A DNA stretch of 54,103 nt from Candidatus Polarisedimenticolia bacterium (GTDB lineage Bacteria > Acidobacteriota > Polarisedimenticolia > Gp22-AA2 > AA152). How positions within the stretch are numbered: the first letter of the stretch is position 1; every line of letters begins with the position of its first letter. The DNA is taken from the NCBI GenBank assembly GCA_036004685.1, contig DASYRE010000045.1, positions 1 to 54,103 of the forward strand. The letters are read 5' to 3'. The position numbers and the translations under genes are program-made. The notes under the pieces are model-generated. The model searched no databases. It had not been told where the DNA came from and saw nothing but the letters and a program-made list of their open reading frames with translations. Below are positions 17,195-24,694 of this stretch, one piece after another.

Positions 17195-20100
17195 TGAAAT
17201 TCACCGATCTCTTCATCCGCAGGCCGGTTCTCGCCATCGTGATCAACCTGGCGATCCTGATCGCCGGGCTGCAGTCGATCCGGTCGCTGGCCGTGCGGCA
17301 GTACCCTCGCAGCGACATCGCCGTGATCAACGTCACGACTTCCTACGTGGGGGCCAATGCCGACCTGGTGCGCGGCTTCATCACCACGCCGCTGGAGCGG
17401 GTGATCGCCAGCGCCGACGGCATCGACTACATCGAGTCCTCCAGCGCCCAGGGGCTGAGCACCATCACGGTGCACCTCAAGCTCAACTACGACACCAACG
17501 CGGCGCTGACCCAGATCCAATCGAAGGTGGCGCAGGTCCGCAACGATCTTCCCCCGGAGGCCGAGGCTCCCGTGATCAACCTGGAGACGGCCGACAACCG
17601 GTTCGCCGCCATGTACCTCGGCTTCGCCTCGAGCGACCTGGATCAGAACCAGATCACCGACTACCTGACCCGTTCGGTCCAGCCGAAGCTGAGCGCCATC
17701 GGGGGGGTGCAGCGCGCCGACATCCTGGGAGATCGCACCTTCGCCATGCGGATCTGGCTGAAGCCCGACCGGATGGCGGCGCTGCGGATCTCGCCGTCGG
17801 ACGTGCGGCAGGCGCTGGCGAGCAACAACTACTTGTCGGCCCTGGGGAAGACCAAGGGCTCCATGGTGTCGGTGAACCTCGTCGCCAACACGAACCTCAA
17901 GACCCCCGAGGAGTTCCGCGACCTGGTCGTCAAGGAAGAAGGGGGAGTCGTGGTCCGGCTCGGGGAGATCGCGGACGTCGTGCTCGGCGCGGAGAACTAC
18001 GACTCCGACGTCCGTTTCAGCGGGCAGACCGCCACGTTCATGGGGATCTGGGCGCTGCCCACCGCGAACACTCTGGAGGTGGTCCGGAGCGTGCGCGCCG
18101 CGCTGCCGGAAATCGAGGCGCAGCTGCCCGCGGGGATGAAGCTGGGCGTGCCCTACGACTCCACGTTCTACATCCAGAGCGCGCTGAGCGAAGTGCTCAA
18201 GACACTGGGTGAGACGCTTCTGATCGTCCTGGTGGTCATCTTCCTGTTCATCGGGTCGGCGCGCGCCGTGCTCGTCCCGATTGTCGCGATCCCGATCTCG
18301 CTAGTCGGGGCGGTCTTCCTGATGCTCATGGCCGGCTTCACCATCAACCTCCTGACGTTGCTGGCCATCGTCCTGGCCGTGGGCCTCGTCGTGGACGACG
18401 CTATCGTCATGGTGGAGAACGTCGAGCGGCACATCCGGGCGGGAGAGCCGCCGATGCAGGCGGCGCTCGTCGCCGCGCGGGAGCTGGTCGGTCCGATCGT
18501 GGCGATGACGATCACCCTGGCGGCGGTCTACACGCCGGTGGCGATCCAGGGAGGACTCACAGGGGCCCTGTTCCGGGAATTCGCCTTCACGCTGGCAGGG
18601 GCGGTGATCGTCTCGGGCGTCGTCGCGCTCACCCTGTCGCCCATGATGAGCTCGAGGCTTCTGCGGGCCGGGGACTCCGAGCGGGGTTTCGCCCGATGGG
18701 TCAACCGCCGGCTCGACGGCCTCCGGCGGCTCTACACGAGGCTCCTGGCAGGGACTCTGGCGTACCGCCCCGTGGTGCTGCTCGTTTGGGCGGTCGTGGT
18801 CCTCTTGATCGTCCCGTTCTATCTCTTCTCGCAGAAGGAGCTGGCGCCCAGCGAGGACCAAGGCGTGGTGTTCGGAATTGTGCAAGCGGCTCCCAACTCC
18901 ACCCTCGATCAGACGAAGCTGTTCGCGTCGAGAATCAACGAGGTCTACAAGTCCTTTCCGGAGACGGAGAACACGTTCCAGATCACGACGCCTTCCGGCG
19001 GGTTCGGAGGGATGGTGACCCGGCCCTGGAGCGAGCGGAAGAAGACGACGGAGCAGCTCCGTCTCGAGGCGGGGGCGGCTCTCTCGAAGATTCCCGGGGT
19101 GCGCGTGATTCCTCTCACGCCTCCGCCGCTTCCCGGCGGCGGCGACTTTCCCGTCGACTTCGTGATCGCTTCGACGGCAGAGCCGGCGCAGCTTGTGGAT
19201 CTGGCGAACCGGCTCGTCCAGAAGGCCTACGCGAGCGGGATGTTCGTGTTCGCCGACGCCGATGTGAAGTTCGACCAGCCCCAGGCGGAGGTGGTGTTCG
19301 ATCGGGACCGGGTCCGCTCCCAGGGGGTCGAGTTGAGCCAGGCGGGAGGGGACCTCTCAACGCTGCTGGGCGGGAACTACGTCAACCGGTTCAGCATCCA
19401 GGGACGGAGCTACAAGGTGATCCCGCAGATCGAGCGCGCCGGCCGTCTGACCCCCGATCAGCTCAAGGATATCTATGTCACTGGCCCCGAAGGCAAGCTG
19501 GTTCCACTCTCCACATTCGCGGCGCTGAAAACCACCACGGAGCCGAGGGAGCTGAAGCGGTTCCAGCAGCTCAACGCCGTGCGGATTCAGGGGGTCATTC
19601 CTCCGCCGGTCTCCCTCGACCAGGCGCTCCGCGTGCTGGAGGAGGAGGCGCGCCAGATTCTCCCCCAAGGGTTCACCATCGACTACGCGGGGGAGTCGCG
19701 CCAGCTCCGCACGGAAGGGACCAAGTTCCTGGGGATCTTCCTGCTCTCGGCGATCCTGATCTACCTGGTCCTGGCGGCGCAGTTCGAGAGCTTCCGGGAT
19801 CCCTTCATCATCCTGATCGGATCGGTCCCTCTGGCGATCGCGGGATCGCTGCTCTTCTCGTTCCTGGGTTTCACGACGCTCAACATCTACAGCCAGGTCG
19901 GCCTGATCACCCTGGTGGGGCTCGTCTCCAAGAACGGAATCCTGATCGTCGAGTTCGCGAACCACCTCCAGGAGCGGGGCATGGACAAGGTCCGGGCGGT
20001 CGTCGAGGCGGCGGCCACGCGGCTGCGGCCCGTCTTGATGACGACGGCGGCGACCGTGGTGGGCCACTTCCCGCTAATCATCGCCACGGGGCCGGGGGCC

Positions 20101-20283
20101 GGCGCCCGCAACAGCATCGGCATCATGCTCGTCACCGGCATGATCATCGGCACGGCCTTCACCCTGTTCGTCGTCCCGTCGATTTATGTGCTCGTCGGCC
20201 GGGTGCACAAGGCGGCGAGCGCCACGGAGCCCATCAGGCCCGGAGCGGCCGCGCACGGCGAGGCGGCGCCGGCCATGATTTGA
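17194..20283 (+). CDS. RND multidrug-type efflux transporter (HAE-1 family)
   Basis: 1029 residues from ATG 17194 (GGAGG eight bases upstream), the normal length for an AcrB/MexF-class proton-driven exporter. The first helix follows the signature FTDLFIRRPVLAIVINLAI. The proton-relay aspartates are in GLVVDDAIVMVENVERH at about residue 400, and the matching lysine is in GLVSKNGILIVEF at about 912. Two large periplasmic loops and twelve helices fit the family. The region PPPLPGGGDFPVDFVI is typical of the MexF/MdtB side of the family. Substrate is unknown; the co-translated peptide upstream makes a peptide or peptide-derived product one possibility. Confidence 0.95.
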   Translation: MKFTDLFIRRPVLAIVINLAILIAGLQSIRSLAVRQYPRSDIAVINVTTSYVGANADLVRGFITTPLERVIASADGIDYIESSSAQGLSTITVHLKLNYDTNAALTQIQSKVAQVRNDLPPEAEAPVINLETADNRFAAMYLGFASSDLDQNQITDYLTRSVQPKLSAIGGVQRADILGDRTFAMRIWLKPDRMAALRISPSDVRQALASNNYLSALGKTKGSMVSVNLVANTNLKTPEEFRDLVVKEEGGVVVRLGEIADVVLGAENYDSDVRFSGQTATFMGIWALPTANTLEVVRSVRAALPEIEAQLPAGMKLGVPYDSTFYIQSALSEVLKTLGETLLIVLVVIFLFIGSARAVLVPIVAIPISLVGAVFLMLMAGFTINLLTLLAIVLAVGLVVDDAIVMVENVERHIRAGEPPMQAALVAARELVGPIVAMTITLAAVYTPVAIQGGLTGALFREFAFTLAGAVIVSGVVALTLSPMMSSRLLRAGDSERGFARWVNRRLDGLRRLYTRLLAGTLAYRPVVLLVWAVVVLLIVPFYLFSQKELAPSEDQGVVFGIVQAAPNSTLDQTKLFASRINEVYKSFPETENTFQITTPSGGFGGMVTRPWSERKKTTEQLRLEAGAALSKIPGVRVIPLTPPPLPGGGDFPVDFVIASTAEPAQLVDLANRLVQKAYASGMFVFADADVKFDQPQAEVVFDRDRVRSQGVELSQAGGDLSTLLGGNYVNRFSIQGRSYKVIPQIERAGRLTPDQLKDIYVTGPEGKLVPLSTFAALKTTTEPRELKRFQQLNAVRIQGVIPPPVSLDQALRVLEEEARQILPQGFTIDYAGESRQLRTEGTKFLGIFLLSAILIYLVLAAQFESFRDPFIILIGSVPLAIAGSLLFSFLGFTTLNIYSQVGLITLVGLVSKNGILIVEFANHLQERGMDKVRAVVEAAATRLRPVLMTTAATVVGHFPLIIATGPGAGARNSIGIMLVTGMIIGTAFTLFVVPSIYVLVGRVHKAASATEPIRPGAAAHGEAAPAMI

Positions 20284-20391
20284 GCGACAATGGGGCGGGG
20301 CAGGCGCGCCGGCGCCGGAGCCTCATTCTCAGCGGGCCTTGGAGGACGGCCGGCAGGCTCCGTCCCGATCCCGCGTAAAGGAGCCTTGACC

Positions 20392-21333
20392 ATGCGAATC
20401 TTCGTCGCGGGCAGCACCGGCGTCGCGGGCAGGGCACTGGTGCCGCTCTTGCTGGAGAACGGCCACGACGTCGTGGCGCTCGTCCGCTTCGCTCCCAAGG
20501 CCCGAGATCTCGAGGCGATGGGCGCGACGATCGCGCTCGGCGATGCCCTGGACAAGGCAGAGCTGACGCAGGCGATCCGAAAGGCCGAGCCGGAGGTGAT
20601 TCTCAACGAGCTTACGAGTCTCGCCGGAGCCGGCGATTTCAGGCGACTCGACGAAGAGTTTGCGCTGACGAACCGGCTCCGCACCGAGGCGACCGACACG
20701 ATGCTCGCGGCGGCGCGCCTCGTGGGAGCGCGGCGCTTCGTCGCCCAGAGCTTCTGCGGCTGGCCATTTGCCCGCGAAGGCGGTCCCGTCAAGACCGAGG
20801 AAGATCCCCTCGATACCGATCCGCCCGCCCATTTCGGCAAGACGCTGGCGGCCATCCGGTACCTCGAAGACGCCGTGCGAGCGGCCGAGGACGTCGAGGC
20901 GCTCGCCCTGCGCTACGGGTTCTTCTACGGCCCGGGAACCGCCATCGCGCGGGACGGCCTCATCGCAGATCTTGTCCGCAACCGCAAGATTCCTATCGTC
21001 GGCGACGGGGGCGGCATCTGGTCGTTCGTCCACATCGACGACGCCGCCCGGGCGACCCTGGAGGCGATCTCGCATGGCAAGCCGGGGATCTACAACGTCG
21101 TGGACGACGAACCGGCGGCCGTCTCGACCTGGCTGCCGGCGCTCGCCGAGGCGGTGGGAGCGCCGCCGCCCCGGAAGATGCCGATCTGGCTCGCCAGGAT
21201 GGCGATCGGTGACGGGGGAGTGTCCTTGATGACGGAGGCTCGGGGCGGCTCCAACGCCAAGGCGAAACGCGAGCTGGAGTGGCAGCTCGCCTACCCGAGC
21301 TGGCGCCGCGGCTTCGTCGAAGGGCTCGGCTGA
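20392..21333 (+). CDS. NAD(P)-binding epimerase/dehydratase-like protein
   Basis: 313 residues from ATG 20392, with AAAGGAG nine bases upstream. The Rossmann nucleotide-binding motif is GSTGVAGRALVPLL at residues 6-19; later YGFFYGPGT and SFVHIDDAARATLEAI are typical of extended short-chain dehydrogenases acting on sugar nucleotides or related substrates. The classical YxxxK catalytic pair is not obvious, so it may be an atypical reductase. It is followed 53 bases later by a DoxX-like gene; the pair may be transcribed together. It is separated from the pump operon by 108 bases with its own ribosome binding site. Confidence 0.85.
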   Translation: MRIFVAGSTGVAGRALVPLLLENGHDVVALVRFAPKARDLEAMGATIALGDALDKAELTQAIRKAEPEVILNELTSLAGAGDFRRLDEEFALTNRLRTEATDTMLAAARLVGARRFVAQSFCGWPFAREGGPVKTEEDPLDTDPPAHFGKTLAAIRYLEDAVRAAEDVEALALRYGFFYGPGTAIARDGLIADLVRNRKIPIVGDGGGIWSFVHIDDAARATLEAISHGKPGIYNVVDDEPAAVSTWLPALAEAVGAPPPRKMPIWLARMAIGDGGVSLMTEARGGSNAKAKRELEWQLAYPSWRRGFVEGLG

Positions 21334-21386
21334 ATGCCACCGGAGCAGCGCCTCATGCCACGAATAGAATTGCGCCGGAGACAGTG

Positions 21387-21824
21387 ATGGCCGTGCTTTT
21401 CGTCCTGATCGGCGGGATCCTCGCGTTTCGCGGTCTGGGAAGTTTGGGCGTCGTAGCTTTGGCCTCCTGGCCGGCGGCAGCGCGCTGGGGCCTCGCGCTG
21501 ATGCTCCTGTTCACCGCGAGCGCGCATTTCACGAAGATGAGAGAGGATCTCGTTCGTATGACGCCGCCCTGGGTTCCCCACCCCCGGCTCATGGTCGCGT
21601 TCACCGGCGTCTGCGAGATTCTCGGCGCCGTCGGCCTCCTGATCCCGACCTTGCAGCGCGCGGCAGGTCTTGCCCTGGTCCTGCTGTTCGTCGCGCTGCT
21701 CCCCGCCAACGTCCATGGCGCACGGGCGGGTGTTCTCCTGAGGGGGAGACCCGCGACTCCGTTGTGGCTGCGGGTCCCCATGCAGATCCTATTCATCGCG
21801 CTCGCCTGGTGGTCGACGCAATGA
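21387..21824 (+). CDS. DoxX-like membrane protein
   Basis: 145 residues from ATG 21387, no clear ribosome binding site. Four hydrophobic helices with the DoxX-like strings WGLALMLLFTASAHFTKMREDL, VAFTGVCEILGAVGLLIP and AGLALVLLFVALLPANVH. The family consists of small inner-membrane proteins whose exact reaction is mostly unknown. It is the second DoxX-type gene in the window and differs clearly from the one at 10039. Confidence 0.85.
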   Translation: MAVLFVLIGGILAFRGLGSLGVVALASWPAAARWGLALMLLFTASAHFTKMREDLVRMTPPWVPHPRLMVAFTGVCEILGAVGLLIPTLQRAAGLALVLLFVALLPANVHGARAGVLLRGRPATPLWLRVPMQILFIALAWWSTQ

Positions 21825-21929
21825 GTGGTCCAGGGCCCGCGGGCGGCGCGTCCTGAACCGGTCGGAATCGTGGTCGAGCGAGCCCCCTGGCCCCGACTTC
21901 TCCACAAGGCCGCGCTCGACAGGCCGGAA

Positions 21930-22682
21930 TCAGAGCTGCAGCAGGCCGCCGTCGAGAATCAGCTCGGTCCCCACCACGAACTGGGACTCGTTCGACGAAA
22001 GGTAGAGGACGGCGGCGGCGATCTCCTCCGGCCGGCCGAAGCGCTTGAGCGGCACCTGCGAGGTGATCCATTCCTTCAGCTGCCGCGCCTGCTCCTCCGG
22101 CAGGTCCATCCGATCGAAAATGGGAGTGGCGACCGGCCCCGGGCTGACGACGTTCACGCGCACACCCCGCGGAAGAAGGTCGGCCGACAGCGTCTTCGCG
22201 AGGTTCACGACCGCCGCTTTGCTGGCGCCATAAACGCTCGAGCCTGCCAACCCGCGGTGCGCGTTGATCGAGGCGTTCAGGACCACGGCGGCCCCGCGCG
22301 AGAAGAGCGGCGCCGCCTTCTGGACCGTGAAGAACGTCCCTTTGAGGTTGGTCGCCATCGTCTCGTCGAAGAACCCTTCGGTCACCTCCTCCAAGGGGAC
22401 GAAGCGCCCGATGCCGGCGTTGACGAACAATGCGTCGATCCGGCCGAACTTGCTCTTGATCTGATCCATAGCGGCCGCGATCTCCGTGACTTTCGACATG
22501 TCCGCCTGGAGCGCCAGCGCCTCGGGTCCCAGCTCCTTTTGCGCTGCCTTCAAGGTCGCGTCGCTGCGTCCGGTGATCGCCACCTTCGCCCCTTCGCGCC
22601 GGAATGCCTTGGCGGTCGCGAGCCCGATGCCGCTGTTCCCGCCCGTAACAACCGCCACCTTGTCGGTGAATCTCTCGCCCAT
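21930..22682 (-). CDS. Classical SDR family oxidoreductase
   Basis: 250 residues, the normal length. The NAD(P)-binding motif TGGNSGIG is at residues 14-21, NAG at about 89-91, the catalytic Ser within LNASINAHRG and the Tyr-Lys pair in YGASKAAVVNLA. The string VNVVSPGPVATPIF follows, as in glucose/ribitol-dehydrogenase-like members. Substrate cannot be told. GGAGG lies upstream of the ATG. It is the last gene of a leftward run that includes the DUF5519 gene 64 bases upstream. Confidence 0.95.
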   Translation of the reverse strand: MGERFTDKVAVVTGGNSGIGLATAKAFRREGAKVAITGRSDATLKAAQKELGPEALALQADMSKVTEIAAAMDQIKSKFGRIDALFVNAGIGRFVPLEEVTEGFFDETMATNLKGTFFTVQKAAPLFSRGAAVVLNASINAHRGLAGSSVYGASKAAVVNLAKTLSADLLPRGVRVNVVSPGPVATPIFDRMDLPEEQARQLKEWITSQVPLKRFGRPEEIAAAVLYLSSNESQFVVGTELILDGGLLQL

Positions 22683-22746
22683 CGCAGCCTCCTGTGGATG
22701 TCAACCTACTGTTGAGTTATGGAAAGCTTTCTCCGCAGATTGCGTA

Positions 22747-23100
22747 TCATTCCCCTGCTGGCCGTTCCACCAACCCCCGTACCCCCTGTCTCTGGGCCAA
22801 TTCGAAGGACTGGCGAAGCAACGAAATCGCCCGATCGACGTCGGCAGCCTCCCAGAGGTAAAAACTGATCCAGCCGCTGTCGGGCAAGACATGATGCGGC
22901 TCGGCGCGACCATCGGCCACGATTTCATCCCGCACCTTCTTGGGAAATGGGATGTCCACGAGACGGTCGCCGTGGACGTGGCCCAGCTCGCGCCGGTGGA
23001 GACGGTACTCGGTGCCGCCGAAGCGGTGCCGATAGGCGGTCACGCCCGGCCAGCTCAAAACGGCTTCGTGAATTCTCTGTCGCGCGCCACGAACGGACAT
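22747..23100 (-). CDS. DUF5519 (luciferase-family-like) protein
   Basis: 117 residues; ATG 23100 with GGAGGAG seven bases upstream. The sequence GVTAYRHRFGGTEYRLHRRE, LGHVHGDRLVDIPFPKKVRDEI and AEPHHVLPDSGWISFYL matches the small domain annotated as DUF5519 or luciferase-domain protein. The His/Asp-rich conserved core suggests a binding or catalytic pocket, but no reaction is established for most members. It lies 56 bases after the DUF3187 gene. Confidence 0.85.
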   Translation of the reverse strand: MSVRGARQRIHEAVLSWPGVTAYRHRFGGTEYRLHRRELGHVHGDRLVDIPFPKKVRDEIVADGRAEPHHVLPDSGWISFYLWEAADVDRAISLLRQSFELAQRQGVRGLVERPAGE

Positions 23101-23156
23101 ATGATTCTCCTCCAAAACTGAGTCCATGCACGGTCTCCGGACGCTCCTCGCCTCCC

Positions 23157-24281
23157 TTAGGGTCGGAGAGAAACCCAGGCGAGCGTGAGGGAGGCTCCGA
23201 CATCGGGCGTGTTCTCGAAATTGGCCACGTTCTCCGTCACCGCGAAGGCATAGACGAAATGGCCGCGCCGGCTGCGCAGCCCCAAGCTCGCCTGATACTT
23301 GTTCGCCCGAATCTCCGCGATGGTCGTGTCCCGCAGGGCACTCTCGCTGGCGTACAGCTGGAGGATGAAGCTCGCGTGCGCCTTGAGGGCGACTTCGTAC
23401 GCCGCCGTCAGCGTCGGAACCACGCGACTTCCCAGCTTGACCCCGAACACGCGGCCATCCGTGCGAACCAGGCTGGTGCTGAAATAAATTCCCTGGCGCC
23501 CGAATTTGCCCTGAAGAGAAGCCTGCAGGCCGTAATCGTTCGTGCCCGTGGAAAGCAGCGAGCGCTCCCCGCGCAGCGCAAACTTGGCGGCGCCGTCGAG
23601 AACGAGCCCCCAGCGCGAGGCCGGCAGAAGCCAGAAGCGCCGCATCCCGATCACCGGATCGCCCAAACCTCCTTCGATCGGTGCTTCGAGGAAAGAGGAT
23701 CGCAGCCCTTTCAGCGACAGGACGCTTTGGAAATGATCGCGAGCCACCAGGTCCCGCCCGTCGGCGCTGTTGCCAATCGCCTCGTGGAAGCCTTCGATCC
23801 TCCCATCGAGGAACCCTCCGGAGAAGGAGTAGGCGGGAAGGGTCAGGTAGGCGGACCATTCGGAGGCGATCGCGTAATGAACCGTGAGGTCGAGAAGACC
23901 GAACTCGCCGTCGACCAAATAGGCGTCCTGCCCGAGCCCCAGGATGGCGTCGATGTCGGCCTGCCCCAGCGGCCGCCGGGAGTCCCGCTCTTCGAGGTAG
24001 CTCCTCACGTTGTCGCTCATCACGAAGGTGTTGGTGTACGAAAGATCCGCCTCGACGGCCCAGCTTCCGCGCCCGGCGTCGATGGCGTGGGCGGGCAACA
24101 TGTCGAGCCGGAGGATGTTGAACGGAGTCATGTCGCGAATCCTCAGCGGACCGAGGAGCTCGGAATCTCCCGCCCGAGCCCAGGTCAGCGAGAGAAAGAG
24201 CAGGCCCAGACTCACCCTCCCCCATCGCGAGCGGCGCCGGGATCGCTGGGCGCGGAGAATCCGATGGAGGGGGTGGAGCAT
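23157..24281 (-). CDS. DUF3187 outer-membrane beta-barrel protein
   Basis: 374 residues with a long basic N-terminus and a signal peptide (VSLGLLFLSLTWARA). The start motif PLRIRDMTPFNILRLDMLPAHA after cleavage is typical of DUF3187 proteins. The rest alternates polar and hydrophobic residues as in a beta-barrel and ends in VGASLTLAWVSL plus two residues. The family is predicted to sit in the outer membrane; its role is unknown. It begins three bases after the stop of a 43-residue membrane peptide and is followed by the DUF5519 gene, so these probably form one operon. Confidence 0.85.
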   Translation of the reverse strand: MLHPLHRILRAQRSRRRSRWGRVSLGLLFLSLTWARAGDSELLGPLRIRDMTPFNILRLDMLPAHAIDAGRGSWAVEADLSYTNTFVMSDNVRSYLEERDSRRPLGQADIDAILGLGQDAYLVDGEFGLLDLTVHYAIASEWSAYLTLPAYSFSGGFLDGRIEGFHEAIGNSADGRDLVARDHFQSVLSLKGLRSSFLEAPIEGGLGDPVIGMRRFWLLPASRWGLVLDGAAKFALRGERSLLSTGTNDYGLQASLQGKFGRQGIYFSTSLVRTDGRVFGVKLGSRVVPTLTAAYEVALKAHASFILQLYASESALRDTTIAEIRANKYQASLGLRSRRGHFVYAFAVTENVANFENTPDVGASLTLAWVSLRP

Positions 24282-24284
24282 GGC

Positions 24285-24416
24285 TCACCTTCGATCGGAC
24301 CGATCCGGGCCGTAAAACGTCTTCAGGAGCCCAAAGCCCCCGTGGACCATTAGCGCGAGTCCAATCAGGGTCATCAAGACTGCCGAGAACAAAACGAGTG
24401 AAGTGAGCCACATCAT
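24285..24416 (-). CDS. 43-residue single-pass membrane peptide
   Basis: A short open frame from ATG 24416 (ATG 24413 also possible) with GAGGAGG seven bases upstream. It encodes one strongly hydrophobic helix (LTSLVLFSAVLMTLIGLALM) and a short charged C-terminus (GPDRSDRR). The stop is three bases before the ATG of the DUF3187 gene, so it appears to be the first gene of that operon. Short length and lack of a known family keep the call cautious, but the ribosome binding site and spacing are good. Confidence 0.6.
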   Translation of the reverse strand: MMWLTSLVLFSAVLMTLIGLALMVHGGFGLLKTFYGPDRSDRR

Positions 24417-24694
24417 GACCAGACCTCCTCAAGACCGGCACCTCGTCAATGAGTCGGGACGTCCTTGCCCGACGTCATCTCCCGTATGTCAAGCTGCGTG
24501 CCAGGGAAGAAACGTCCTCTGTCTTGCCGGTAACTGGCTCGATGCTCGTAGGTTGCGGCTAGTCGACGCGAGGAATCGCCCGGCGCGTCGACGGACCCGG
24601 TGTGGGGATTCAGACAGCTTGCGGGAAATCGTTCAGCAGATTTGAAGAGGAAGGAGGCTCGAGGTTTCGTGTGAACGGCGCACAGAACCCTGTT

